A stretch of DNA of 64,000 nucleotides from Aquabacter spiritensis (GTDB lineage: Bacteria > Pseudomonadota > Alphaproteobacteria > Rhizobiales > Xanthobacteraceae). Positions 19,819 to 28,302 of this stretch are shown piece after piece. Position 1 is the first letter of the stretch. Every line of letters begins with the position of its first letter. The notes beneath the pieces are model-generated. The model saw only the letters and a list, made by a program, of their open reading frames with translations. It ran no database searches and was not told the DNA's origin. The position numbers were made by a program, and so were the translations under genes. The stretch spans positions 30,779 to 94,778 of the forward strand of contig NZ_SMAI01000017.1 of the NCBI RefSeq assembly GCF_004346185.1. Direction: 5' to 3'.

Positions 19819-21147
19819 ATGAACGCGATCCCCGCCATTCGGACCAAGGCCGAGCAGGATCTCGGCGCCGTCTTCGCCAGCGCCGGGCCGCGCCTGCCGG
19901 GCGGGCGCAGGATCGCGGCGGCGCGGGCCGCCGCGTTCCAGGCCTTCGCCGCGGCCGGGCTGCCGCACCGCCGGCTGGAGGCGTGGAAATATACCGATTT
20001 GCGGCGCTTGATGCGCGATGCCAAGCCGCTCGCCGCTGCCCCGGACGCTGTGGCGCGCGCGCAGGCGGGACAGGCCACCGGCCTGTTCTCGGGCCTCGGC
20101 TTCCGCCGCCTCCTGGTGGTCGACGGCGTGTTCGTCGCGGACCAGTCGGACCTCTCGGACCTCGAGCCGGGGCTCGAAATCCGCGCCATGCGCGACTTGC
20201 TCGCCGCCGACGTGGCCGACCTCGCCCCGGGTCCGGGATCGGTCGTCCCCGAAGGCGAGCCGATGCTCGCGCTCAATGCCGCGCTCGCGGGCGACGGCGT
20301 CCAGATCCGCCTCGCGCCGGGGACGCGCCTCGCCCGGCCGATCCATCTCGCATTCCGCGTCACGGCCGGCGTGCCGGCCGCCATGTTCACGCGCTCGGCG
20401 TTCGAAATCGGCGCGGGGGGCAGCGCCACGCTCCTCGAAACCTTCGAAGGGCCGGACGGCTCCGATTATCAAGTCAATGCCGTGCTCGATCTGCGGGTCG
20501 GCGACGATGCGCGCCTCGATCATGTCCGCCTGATCGGGGAGGGCGACGCGGCGCTGCATGTCGGCACGGCGGTCGCGGAAATCGGCGCGCGCGCGGCGGT
20601 CAACGCCGTCTCGCTCACCTGCGGCGGCGGCCTGGTGCGCAGCCAGGCCTTCGTCACGCTGGCGGGTGCGGACACCCGCGCAGCGATGTCCGGCGCCAGC
20701 CTTCTCGGCGGCCGCCAGCATGCCGACACGACCCTCGTGATCGCGCATGCCGCGCCCGGCAGCGAGAGCCGGGAAACCTTCAAGGCGGTGGTCGACGGCG
20801 CGGCGCGGTCGGCCTTCCAGGGGCGGATCACGGTCCGGCAGGCGGCGCAGCAGACCGACGCCCGGATGATGGCGCGGGCGCTGCTTCTGTCCGAGGCGGC
20901 CGAGGCGCACAGCAAGCCGGAGCTTGAGATCTTCGCCGACGACGTCCAATGCGGCCACGGTGCGACCGTGGGCGCACTCGACGAACAGCTCAAATTCTAC
21001 CTGATGGCGCGCGGCATTCCCGCGCCCGAGGCCGAAGCCCTCCTGATCCAGGCTTTCGTCGGCGAGGTGATCGACGCGGTGGCGGACGACGGCATCCGGG
21101 AGGCGCTGACGAAGGCCACGGCGGCGTGGCTGCGGGCACGGGGATGA
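19819..21147 (+). CDS. sufD: Fe-S assembly subunit SufD
   Basis: A 442-residue SufD beginning MNAIPAIRTKAEQDLG. Features are RRLEAWKYTDLRRL near the N-terminus, a divergent beta-helix middle and a conserved C-terminal FADDVQCGHGATVGALDEQLKFYLMARGIP. It pairs with SufB as scaffold and is linked to iron entry. The GTG at 19810, overlapping the sufC stop, is an alternative start (GAGG 4 bases upstream); the ATG at 19819 is the more usual reading. It overlaps sufS by ATGA. Confidence 0.94.
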   Translation: MNAIPAIRTKAEQDLGAVFASAGPRLPGGRRIAAARAAAFQAFAAAGLPHRRLEAWKYTDLRRLMRDAKPLAAAPDAVARAQAGQATGLFSGLGFRRLLVVDGVFVADQSDLSDLEPGLEIRAMRDLLAADVADLAPGPGSVVPEGEPMLALNAALAGDGVQIRLAPGTRLARPIHLAFRVTAGVPAAMFTRSAFEIGAGGSATLLETFEGPDGSDYQVNAVLDLRVGDDARLDHVRLIGEGDAALHVGTAVAEIGARAAVNAVSLTCGGGLVRSQAFVTLAGADTRAAMSGASLLGGRQHADTTLVIAHAAPGSESRETFKAVVDGAARSAFQGRITVRQAAQQTDARMMARALLLSEAAEAHSKPELEIFADDVQCGHGATVGALDEQLKFYLMARGIPAPEAEALLIQAFVGEVIDAVADDGIREALTKATAAWLRARG

Positions 21148-22394
21148 GCGCGATGCACGAGGCGATCCGCAACGGCGGCTACGATGTCATGCGCGTGCGC
21201 GAGGATTTCCCGATCCTGTCTATGTCGGTCCACGGCAAGCCCCTGGTCTATCTCGACAATGCCGCCTCGGCCCAGAAGCCGGCGGCGGTGCTGGACCGCA
21301 TGACGCAAGCCTATCGCAGCGAATACAGCAACGTTCATCGCGGCCTGCATTATCTCGCCAATGCCGCCACAGAGGGCTATGAGGGCGCACGCGACACCGT
21401 CGCGCGCTTCCTCAATGCCGGGCGCTCCGAAGAAATCGTGTTCACGCGCGGCGCGACCGAGGCGATCAATCTCGTGGCGCAGACCTTCGGGCGGGCCCGC
21501 ATCGGGCCGGGCGACGAGATCGTGCTCTCGATCCTCGAGCATCACGCCAACATCGTGCCCTGGCATTTCCTGCGCGCGCAGACCGGGGCCGTCATCAAAT
21601 GGGCACCGGTGGACGAGCAGGGCAATTTCCTGCTGGATGCGTTCGAGGCGCTGCTGACCGAGCGCACCAAAATGGTCGCGGTGACGCAGATGTCGAACGT
21701 GCTCGGCACCGTCGTGCCGGTCAAGGAGGTGGTCCAGATCGCCCATGCCCGCGGCATTCCGGTCCTGGTCGACGGCGCGCAGGGCAGCGTCCATCTCGAT
21801 GTCGACGTGCGCGACCTGGATTGCGATTTCTATGTCGTGACCGGCCACAAGCTCTACGGGCCGACCGGGATCGGCGCGCTCTACGGCAAATATGACCTCC
21901 TGGCCGAAATGCCGCCGTTTCTTGGCGGGGGGGAGATGATCCGCGAAGTGACCTGCGCGGACGTCGCTTACGGCACCCCGCCGCACCGGTTCGAGGCCGG
22001 CACCCCGGCGATCGTCGAGGCGATCGGCCTCGGCGCCGCGCTCGATTATATCGGCACGATCGGCAAGGCGCGGATCCGCGCCCATGAAAACGCCCTGCGC
22101 GCTTATGCCGAGGCGCGGCTGCGGGAGCTGAATTCGGTGCGCATCCTCGGCGCCGCCGAAGGCAAGGGGCCGATCGTCTCGTTCGAGATACAGAACGCCC
22201 ATGCGCACGACGTCGCGACGGTCATCGACCGGTCCGGCATCGCCGTGCGGGCCGGGACGCATTGCGCCATGCCGCTCCTCGCGCGGTTCGGCGTGTCCTC
22301 GACCTGCCGCGCCTCCTTCGGCCTCTACAACACGATGGACGAGGTGGACGCGCTGGTGCGGGCCTTGACCAAGGCGCAAGCTTTCTTCGCCTGA
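21144..22394 (+). CDS. sufS: Cysteine desulfurase SufS
   Basis: The 416-residue class II desulfurase. The N-terminal PLVYLDNAASAQKP is followed by SNVHRGLHYLANAATE, the PLP lysine in VTGHKLYGPTGIGALYG, and the catalytic Cys in RAGTHCAMPLLARFG with C-terminal RASFGLYNTMDEVD. It takes sulfur from L-cysteine and loads SufE. The ATG overlaps the sufD stop (ATGA). In this island it supplies the activity that NifS supplies in other diazotrophs. The following gene is convergent. Confidence 0.95.
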   Translation: MSAMHEAIRNGGYDVMRVREDFPILSMSVHGKPLVYLDNAASAQKPAAVLDRMTQAYRSEYSNVHRGLHYLANAATEGYEGARDTVARFLNAGRSEEIVFTRGATEAINLVAQTFGRARIGPGDEIVLSILEHHANIVPWHFLRAQTGAVIKWAPVDEQGNFLLDAFEALLTERTKMVAVTQMSNVLGTVVPVKEVVQIAHARGIPVLVDGAQGSVHLDVDVRDLDCDFYVVTGHKLYGPTGIGALYGKYDLLAEMPPFLGGGEMIREVTCADVAYGTPPHRFEAGTPAIVEAIGLGAALDYIGTIGKARIRAHENALRAYAEARLRELNSVRILGAAEGKGPIVSFEIQNAHAHDVATVIDRSGIAVRAGTHCAMPLLARFGVSSTCRASFGLYNTMDEVDALVRALTKAQAFFA

Positions 22395-22425
22395 TTCCGG
22401 GCGCCCGGCCGGCGCGCGCCGCGCT

Positions 22426-23181
22426 TCACCGCACCTCTTCGATCAGACGGCGCAGCGCCAGCGCGCGCACGTCGGCGGCGGGATCTTCCAGCAATTCGTC
22501 GAGATAGAAATGCGCGATGCGGGCGCACACGGCGAGGCGCACGCGCAGGTCCGGATCGCGCACCAGCACGGTCAGACGTTCGGCCGGCAACCGCTCGGCG
22601 ACGAGGAGGCGGACCGCCGGATCGGGATCGCCGGCCATCGTCGCCAGATGGCCGAGGCCGACGCGGCGGGCCACTTCCTGCCGCACCGCGCCGTCGGAAT
22701 CGCCGAGCGCCCGCACCAGGGCCGGGGCCGGGGCGCGGCGGGCGGCGGCGCACCTTATGTCGGGATCGGCGTCGCCCAGAAAAGCGACGAGGTCGCCGCC
22801 GTCCAGGCGCTCCACAAGCGCCCGCCGGACGCGGCGGTCGGGATCGTGGCGCAGATCGCGGGCGCGGGCCGGCGGCAGGCGATCGGCAAGCACGGCGCGG
22901 ACCTCGGCGGCGGGATCCGCCATGAGACGGCTCAGCTGAAACAGGCTGGCATGCCGCGCGGCGAGGGCGCGCACCTCGGCATACGGCGATCCCAGACTGC
23001 GCCCGGCCAGAAGGGCGTCGTGCGCGAACAGATCCGAGATGCGGGCATCGCGCCGCGCGGGGACGCAGGCGCGGTCGGGATCACAGCGCCCGTCCCGGCG
23101 AACGTCCTCCTGCGGGCAGTCCGCACAGCGTGCCGGGCGGCCCCAGGAATCGAGCGGGGCGCCGAGATCGCCGGCCGTCAT
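22426..23181 (-). CDS. LRV-type 4Fe-4S leucine-rich repeat variant protein
   Basis: A 251-residue protein with an N-terminal cysteine cluster (C19-x2-C22-x10-C33-x5-C39) followed by about eight helical repeats of roughly 24 residues (xDPAAEVRAVLADRLP, HDPDRRVRRALVERL, GDADPDIRCAAARRAP and so on). This is the architecture of the Azotobacter LRV protein, which carries a [4Fe-4S] cluster and is linked to nif genes; its function is unknown. The ATG at 23181 has AGGAG upstream. It starts 46 bases after the nifA stop on the same strand, so the two are probably co-transcribed. Confidence 0.88.
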   Translation of the reverse strand: MTAGDLGAPLDSWGRPARCADCPQEDVRRDGRCDPDRACVPARRDARISDLFAHDALLAGRSLGSPYAEVRALAARHASLFQLSRLMADPAAEVRAVLADRLPPARARDLRHDPDRRVRRALVERLDGGDLVAFLGDADPDIRCAAARRAPAPALVRALGDSDGAVRQEVARRVGLGHLATMAGDPDPAVRLLVAERLPAERLTVLVRDPDLRVRLAVCARIAHFYLDELLEDPAADVRALALRRLIEEVR

Positions 23182-23227
23182 CGTGCCGGCTCCTGCGGGC
23201 CGGTCTCGTTCGCGCCCCGCCCGGCCA

Positions 23228-25156
23228 TCAGAACCGCTTGATGTCGATGCCGTGCTTGCGCAGGGCATAACCGACCTGGCGCGGGGTGAGGTTGAGCAGG
23301 CGCGCCGCCTTGGCCTGGACCCAGCCGGAGCGCTCCATGGCCTGGAGCAATTGCTCCTTCTCCGACTGGCGTCCGGGGATGGCGGGGCAGGCATCGGTGC
23401 CGGGGCAGGTCACGGGCATCTCGGCCGTCGCCGACACGGGAAGCGGCGGCATCTGCCGCGGCGGGACCTGAGCGGGCGGCGGGGGCGCGGCGGGCGCGTG
23501 CAGGGGAGGAGCGTGCATCGGGGCGCCGGCTGCGGGTCCCTGGGCCTGCGGCATGGGAACCGGGCCCTTGGGCGCGCTGCCCTTCCACAGGATGGCGGAA
23601 AGGCACTGGCCGGTGTCGCAGGCGAAATCGTGCGGCGTGATCACGCTCTCATGGGCGAGGGTGGCGGTGCGGCGGACGCAATTTTCGAGCTCGCGCACAT
23701 TGCCGGGGAAATAGCAGCTCCGCAGAACGTCGATCGCCGGCGGCGAGAGGCTCATCGACTGCTTGTTCTCCTTGTTGAAGCGGTCGAGAAAGCTGCGGGC
23801 GAGCTTGGGTATGTCGCCGGGCCGTTCGCGCAGCGGGGGCAGGATCAGCGGCACGACGTGGATGCGGTAATAGAGATCGGCGCGGAATTCGCCCTTGGCG
23901 ACCGCATCCTCCAGATTCTTGTTGGTGGCGCACACCAGCCGCACATCCACCTTGAGCGTGCGGTTGCCGCCGACCCGCTCGAACTCGCCCTCCTGCAGCA
24001 CCCGCAGCAGCTTCGCCTGGAAGGACGGGGAAATCTCGCCGATCTCGTCGAGGAAGAGCGTGCCGCCATGGGCCAGTTCGAACCGGCCCTGGCGCATGTT
24101 GAGCGCGCCGGTGAAGGCCCCTTTCTCGTGGCCGAACAGCTCGGATTCCAGCACCGCCTCGGGCAAAGCGGCGCAGTTCACCTTGACGAAGGGCTTGGCC
24201 TTGCGCGGGGAGAGTTCGTGGATGGCGCGGGCGAACAATTCCTTGCCGGTGCCGCTCTCGCCGCGCAGCAGGACGGTGGAATTGGAGCGCGCGACGATCT
24301 GCACCGTGGCGATCAGGCGCTTGACCAGCGGGCTGTCGCCGACGATCCCCATCGCGGCGGGGTCGCTGGTCTCGCGGGCGGGCGCCTGCTCTTCCTTCAG
24401 CGCCTTTTCCAGGCGGTGGGTCTGGGCGATCAGCCGGTCCCGGTCGCTGGCGACCAGCGCATGCAGCCGCACGGTCTGGCCGACCAGATTGGCGACCATG
24501 GTGAGGAAGCGGACGTCCTCGTCGAAGCGGAAGCGGGCGGTGCCGTCCCAGACGCGGTCGATGGACAGCGTTCCCATGACCTCGGTGTCGGCCTTGATCG
24601 GCACGCCGATGAACGAGACGGTGGCGTCGTCGACCGGCGCGAACAGGTCCTCGTGGCCCTGGAACAGCGGGTCGCGCGACATGTCCTGAACCACCAGCGG
24701 GGTCTGAGTGGCGACGATCTGGTCGATCGCCTTCTGCGGCACCCGGGAGCGGATCTGTCCGGCGAGGCCCGGCGTCCAGCCTGTGGTCGCGACCATGTCC
24801 GGCCCGCCCTCGGTGTCGAGGATCACGATCATGCCGTGGCGCATCTGGAGCATGGAGGAGAGCACGTTGACCACGTTCGCCAAGGTGACTTCCAGCCGGC
24901 GCGCGGCGGTCAGGATCTTCGAGATTTCATAGACGCCGATCAGGGCGATCTCCGGCGAGGTGCCGCGGGACGTGGTGGGCATCTTCGCTTCCGGGCGTGC
25001 GGCCGTCGCCGGCGCGGGCACAGGAGGGGGGGCGGGCGGAAAGTTTGCCGGCGGGACCGGGGCGGGCGGGGTCGCGGCGGGGGAAAGGCGGGCGGGCGGG
25101 GTCGCGGGACGCGGGGCGGACGCGCGCTGAACACGAACCTCGTACGAGTCGGTCAT
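23228..25156 (-). CDS. nifA: Nif-specific sigma-54 activator NifA
   Basis: A 642-residue NifA. An N-terminal Pro/Ala-rich arm (1-58) is followed by a GAF domain (about 70-230) and an AAA+ domain with Walker A GESGTGKE (299-306), the sigma-54 contact EKGAFTGA (344-351) and LFLDEIGEI. The C-terminal helix-turn-helix is QAKAARLLNLTPRQVGYALR (614-633). Cys481, 493, 513 and 518 give C-X11-C-X19-C-X4-C, the signature of redox/oxygen-sensitive NifA. Two further Cys (584, 590) lie in a long Pro-rich linker. The ATG at 25156 has GGGAG 7 bases upstream. It is probably the activator for all sigma-54 promoters listed here. Confidence 0.96.
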   Translation of the reverse strand: MTDSYEVRVQRASAPRPATPPARLSPAATPPAPVPPANFPPAPPPVPAPATAARPEAKMPTTSRGTSPEIALIGVYEISKILTAARRLEVTLANVVNVLSSMLQMRHGMIVILDTEGGPDMVATTGWTPGLAGQIRSRVPQKAIDQIVATQTPLVVQDMSRDPLFQGHEDLFAPVDDATVSFIGVPIKADTEVMGTLSIDRVWDGTARFRFDEDVRFLTMVANLVGQTVRLHALVASDRDRLIAQTHRLEKALKEEQAPARETSDPAAMGIVGDSPLVKRLIATVQIVARSNSTVLLRGESGTGKELFARAIHELSPRKAKPFVKVNCAALPEAVLESELFGHEKGAFTGALNMRQGRFELAHGGTLFLDEIGEISPSFQAKLLRVLQEGEFERVGGNRTLKVDVRLVCATNKNLEDAVAKGEFRADLYYRIHVVPLILPPLRERPGDIPKLARSFLDRFNKENKQSMSLSPPAIDVLRSCYFPGNVRELENCVRRTATLAHESVITPHDFACDTGQCLSAILWKGSAPKGPVPMPQAQGPAAGAPMHAPPLHAPAAPPPPAQVPPRQMPPLPVSATAEMPVTCPGTDACPAIPGRQSEKEQLLQAMERSGWVQAKAARLLNLTPRQVGYALRKHGIDIKRF

Positions 25157-25279
25157 GGGCATGCTCCCTGCCGCGAGCGGCCTGCGAGGGACCAGCCTCC
25201 TGTCGGGTTCCCAGATCCGGTCTCTATGTCGTGGACCGTGGTTTCGCAAAGCATAGCATGGAACACGCGGAGGTAAATG

Positions 25280-25861
25280 TCAGGTTCGGGCCGGTTCAGC
25301 GTCAAGATGTGGCCGGGCGAGACCGGGCGCGGGGGCGATCGGCCCGCGGGCTTCGAGCGCGATCGCCGTCGAGGCGATCACGGCCGCGATCCGCACCGCC
25401 GCCTGGATCTGCGTCTCGCTGATCCCGGCCTCGCGCAGCACCGCTTCGTGGGCGTCGATGCAGCGCCCGCAGCCGTTCATCGCCGAGACCGCGAGCGACC
25501 ACAGTTCGAAATCCGCCTTCGCCACCCCGGGATTGCCGATCACGCTCATCCGCAGCCGCGCCGGCAGGCTTTCATAGGCCTTGTTCGACGCGAGATGGGT
25601 GAAGCGATAATAGATGTTGTTCATCGCCATGATCGAGGCTGCCGCCTTGGCGGCGTCGCGCGCGGCGTCGGACAGATGCGCCGCCGCCTCGGCTTCCAGC
25701 GCGTCCGCGACCTCGGCATTGCGGGTCGCGAGGCCGCACGCGACCAGCAGGCCGTAAAGCTGCTGGAGGGTGAGGCTGTCCTCGCGGGACAGCGAGGACA
25801 GGTTCAGCTTCACGTCCTTGGCGAAGGCGGGAAGCGCGGTCTTCAGGGCTTCGATCGACAT
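25280..25861 (-). CDS. ahpD: Alkyl hydroperoxidase AhpD
   Basis: A 193-residue AhpD-like protein with the catalytic CxxC-x3-[12 protein letters not shown]. It has the helical AhpD/CMD fold and conserved [10 protein letters not shown]. It probably recycles AhpC using thiol reductants. The ATG at 25861 overlaps the ahpC stop by one base (TGATG), so translation is coupled. It is 123 bases upstream of nifA on the same strand. Confidence 0.93.
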   Translation of the reverse strand: MSIEALKTALPAFAKDVKLNLSSLSREDSLTLQQLYGLLVACGLATRNAEVADALEAEAAAHLSDAARDAAKAAASIMAMNNIYYRFTHLASNKAYESLPARLRMSVIGNPGVAKADFELWSLAVSAMNGCGRCIDAHEAVLREAGISETQIQAAVRIAAVIASTAIALEARGPIAPAPGLARPHLDAEPART

Positions 25862-26415
25862 CACGCCACCTTCAGCACGTCGCCGCCGACCTCGCGGTTG
25901 CACGGGCACAATTCGTCGGTCTGCAGCGCGTCGAGCACCCGCAGCGTATCCTTCGGATTGCGGCCGACATTGAGGTTGGTGGCGTAGACGTGCTGGATCA
26001 CGTTGTCCGGGTCGACGACGAAGGTGTAGCGGAAGGCGACGCCGTCCGGCGAGCGCACGCCGAGCCCGTCCACCAGCGAGCCGTTGGTGTCGGCGAACGA
26101 CCAGATTGGCAGGCGGTCGAGATCCTTATGGTTGCGCCGCCAGGCGAGCTTCACGAACTCATTGTCGGTGGACCCGCCGAGGACTACCGCGTCGCGGTCC
26201 GCAAAATCCCCGGACAGGCGCGCGAACTCCGCGATCTCGGTCGGACAGACGAAGGTGAAGTCCTTGGGATAGAAGAAGATCACCTTCCACTTTCCGGGGA
26301 AGCTGCGATGCGTGATTTCTTCGAAGGCGGGCTGCCCGTTCTCTTCGTGAAAATTGAAGCCGGGCTTGACCCCGGTGATGGAAAATTCGGGAAGCGGGTG
26401 ACCGATACCGAGCAT
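25861..26415 (-). CDS. ahpC: Peroxiredoxin AhpC
   Basis: The 184-residue typical peroxiredoxin has the peroxidatic Cys in [13 protein letters not shown] and a C-terminal [10 protein letters not shown] segment with the candidate resolving Cys, as in AhpD-dependent AhpC enzymes. It reduces peroxides in the cytoplasm. The start at 26415 ([15 protein letters not shown]) is 45 bases after a predicted sigma-54 transcription start. Pairing with AhpD and NifA control suggest protection of oxygen-labile nitrogenase. Confidence 0.94.
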   Translation of the reverse strand: MLGIGHPLPEFSITGVKPGFNFHEENGQPAFEEITHRSFPGKWKVIFFYPKDFTFVCPTEIAEFARLSGDFADRDAVVLGGSTDNEFVKLAWRRNHKDLDRLPIWSFADTNGSLVDGLGVRSPDGVAFRYTFVVDPDNVIQHVYATNLNVGRNPKDTLRVLDALQTDELCPCNREVGGDVLKVA

Positions 26416-26471
26416 GTCAGTCTCCGAAATCGCGGGACGCAGGGCGCACAGCGCCGCATGGCTCCGATCTA

Positions 26472-26486
26472 GCAAGCGGCATGCCA
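26472..26486 (-). promoter_or_regulatory. Sigma-54 promoter of ahpCD (and possibly nifA)
   Basis: On the minus strand TGGCATGCCGCTTGC has GG and GC ten bases apart. The predicted start near 26460 is 45 bases before ahpC. It lies in the 581-base gap between ahpC and the YqeB-like gene. Confidence 0.88.
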
Positions 26487-26546
26487 TCCCTGTTGCACCG
26501 CAAAATGCTTCTGATTCCAATCAGCCGCTTTCCGACAGGCGCGCCG

Positions 26547-26562
26547 TGTCGGGTTTGCGACA
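26547..26562. promoter_or_regulatory. NifA upstream activator site before ahpC
   Basis: A perfect TGT-N10-ACA, centred about 95 bases upstream of the ahpC transcription start. It is also about 210 bases upstream of the divergent promoter at 26766, so it may serve both. Confidence 0.82.
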
Positions 26563-26620
26563 CGACAGCCCGCCGCCAATGTCGCAAACGGCCGATCCGG
26601 CGCGGCGGCCCCCGCGGCTC

Positions 26621-26700
26621 ATGGTGGCGCATGGTGGCGCATGGTGGCTTTTGGTGGCCTTGGCGGCTCTTGGAAACTCTTGGCGACCCTTGGCGGCGCG
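26621..26700. repeat. Degenerate 10-bp tandem repeat
   Basis: Eight successive ten-base units are related: ATGGTGGCGC twice, then ATGGTGGCTT, TTGGTGGCCT, TGGCGGCTCT, TGGAAACTCT, TGGCGACCCT and TGGCGGCGCG. The spacing matches about one DNA helical turn. The array lies between two divergent sigma-54 promoters, between the NifA site and the promoter at 26766. Confidence 0.75.
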
Positions 26701-26765
26701 CCGGCCGCACGGCCGTTGATCGCACCGCCATTCCCGTGCGTCCCGGCGGGGATTGGGGGCCGTTG

Positions 26766-26779
26766 GCACGATTGTCGCT
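26766..26779 (+). promoter_or_regulatory. Probable sigma-54 promoter of the YqeB-like gene
   Basis: TTGGCACGATTGTCGCT has a perfect -24 box (TTGGCACG) and GC ten bases after GG, but the -12 box reads TCGC instead of TTGC. The leader to the ATG at 26997 would be about 205 bases. Confidence 0.65.
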
Positions 26780-26996
26780 AGAGCGAGCCCGTGTCCGCCG
26801 GACCCGCGGCGCGGGGACGGAACACGGCCGCCATCCGGCGTCTGCGAGGGCGGCCGGGCCGTGCGGCGGGGACCGAGGGGCCCGCGCAGGACCAGCACCA
26901 GATGCGCCGGACCCGGCGCGGGAGGATCCGGGCAGCCCCGCGCCGCGCTGGATCGCATCCCGGCCCTTCGGGGCAGGGACAAAGGGCGGAGAGACG

Positions 26997-27854
26997 ATGC
27001 GCGGCGAAGCCAGATTCACCCCCTCCGAGCGCGCGCCCACGGCGGTCGTGCTCGGCACCAACGACATCGCCTCGGCGGTGGCGGTCCATCTGTTCCGGGC
27101 CGGCTACGGCATCGTGCTCTCGCGCGACCACGCCCAGCCGGTTCTGCGCCGGGAGATGGCGTTCGACGACGCCCTCGTGAACGGACGCGCCACGCTTGAG
27201 GGCGTGGCGGCGCGCCCCGCCGACAATCTGGTCGAGATCCTGCGCGGCTTCACCGACCGCGCCGGCGTGATGGTGACCGGGCTCGAATTCGGCGAATTGC
27301 TCTGCCTCGGCCTGATCGACCTCCTCGTCGATGCCCGCATGCGCATGCGGGCGTTGAAGGTCGACATCCGGCCGTTCGCGCGTATGAGCATCGGCCTCGG
27401 GCCGGGCTTCACCGCCGGGCGCCATGTCGACGTCGCGGTCGAAACCGCACCGGAGGCCATCGGCGTTCTGCGCGACGGCACGACCCGCGACGCCCACGGC
27501 CGCTCCGAGCCGCTCGCCGGGATCGGGCGCGCGCGCTTTGCCCATGCGCCCGGCTCCGGGCTTTGGGAGACGGCCGCTTCGATCGGCGATCACGTGGCGC
27601 GGGACGCGCCGATCGGCACCTGCGCCGGCCTTGCCGTCCGCGCGCCGCTCGCCGGGCGGCTGCGGGGTCTGGTCCGCAGCGGCGTCGAGGTCCCGGCCGA
27701 CCTGAAGTTGCTGGAGGTCGACCCGCGGACGGACGGTCCGCCGAGCTGGCAGGGGATCGGCGACCGCTCGCGCCGCATCGCGCAGGCGACGCTCGATGCG
27801 GTCGCACTCCTCGGCACGCCCGCCGCGCCGGGCGCGGCCGTCTCCTCGCATTGA
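26997..27854 (+). CDS. YqeB/EF2563-family molybdoenzyme accessory protein
   Basis: This 285-residue protein opens with a Rossmann-like strand-loop (AVVLGTNDIASAVAVHLFRAGY) and then shows the EF2563/YqeB pattern: RREMAFDDALVNGRATLEGV, VDIRPFARMSIGLGPGFTAG, a biotinyl-like half (APLAGRLRGLVRSGVEVPADLKLLEVDPR) and GDRSRRIAQATLDAV. In other bacteria the family is linked to selenium-dependent molybdenum hydroxylases; its reaction is unproven. Here it stands alone inside a nif island behind a likely sigma-54 promoter, so a role in molybdenum or cofactor handling for nitrogenase is my inference. The ATG at 26997 has GGAGAG close upstream. Confidence 0.75.
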   Translation: MRGEARFTPSERAPTAVVLGTNDIASAVAVHLFRAGYGIVLSRDHAQPVLRREMAFDDALVNGRATLEGVAARPADNLVEILRGFTDRAGVMVTGLEFGELLCLGLIDLLVDARMRMRALKVDIRPFARMSIGLGPGFTAGRHVDVAVETAPEAIGVLRDGTTRDAHGRSEPLAGIGRARFAHAPGSGLWETAASIGDHVARDAPIGTCAGLAVRAPLAGRLRGLVRSGVEVPADLKLLEVDPRTDGPPSWQGIGDRSRRIAQATLDAVALLGTPAAPGAAVSSH

Positions 27855-27905
27855 CGCCGTCACGCGCCGCAGGGGACCGCGCCGATAGGTGACGGATCAC
27901 CCGGT

Positions 27906-28133
27906 GTGCCGGACCGGCTTCTGAGCGAAGACCCGCCGCCCGGCGACCTCGCCACCCGTTTTCCGGGCATCGGCGGCACCGCGGCGCGGATGGTGTTTCG
28001 CATCCGCCACCCGGCGGTCGTGTCCGCCGCCTGTGCCGTCGCCTGTGCCGGGACAGGCGCCCGCATCCTCGTGACGTCCGCGCCCTATCGGGCGAAGCCG
28101 GCCGACGTGAAGCTCGAGATCGCGTCCGCCTGA
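27906..28133 (+). CDS. Possible small protein of unknown function
   Basis: A 75-codon frame with a GTG start and good high-GC codon use. It contains a hydrophobic central stretch (VVSAACAVACAGTGARILV) but no family I recognise. It lies alone between the YqeB-like gene and the nifV promoter, with no clear ribosome site. It may be chance coding in GC-rich DNA. The rest of this 448-base gap holds a strong inverted repeat and the nifV promoter. Confidence 0.25.
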   Translation: MPDRLLSEDPPPGDLATRFPGIGGTAARMVFRIRHPAVVSAACAVACAGTGARILVTSAPYRAKPADVKLEIASA

Positions 28134-28136
28134 CAA

Positions 28137-28165
28137 GCGTTCGCGACACGGCGTGTCGCGAACGC
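28137..28165. promoter_or_regulatory. 13-bp inverted repeat upstream of nifV
   Basis: GCGTTCGCGACAC at 28137-28149 and its exact reverse complement at 28153-28165 are separated by GGC. It lies about 115 bases upstream of the nifV transcription start, where a NifA site would be expected, but it is not a TGT-N10-ACA. It could be an operator, or a hairpin that ends transcription from the preceding gene. Confidence 0.6.
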
Positions 28166-28240
28166 GCCGAAATCGGACGGCATCCCGACACGTCGCCGGG
28201 CAAACGCATTTTTCTATAATATTTTCAAATAATTATATCA

Positions 28241-28255
28241 TGGCACACGGCTTGC
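28241..28255 (+). promoter_or_regulatory. Sigma-54 promoter of nifV-cysE
   Basis: TGGCACACGGCTTGC has GG at 28242-28243 and GC at 28254-28255, ten bases apart, preceded by an A/T-rich stretch. The predicted start near 28267 rules out the longer reading of nifV that begins upstream. Confidence 0.92.
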
Positions 28256-28302
28256 TAGACAAGTCCGAACCCTTCTCCTCCTCGGGACCCACGAGACCTG
28301 CC

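Noticed and set aside
28153-28302. N-terminal extension of NifV to 28153
   Set aside because: It would run through the sigma-54 promoter at 28241-28255 and the predicted transcription start, and the extra residues are not family-like.
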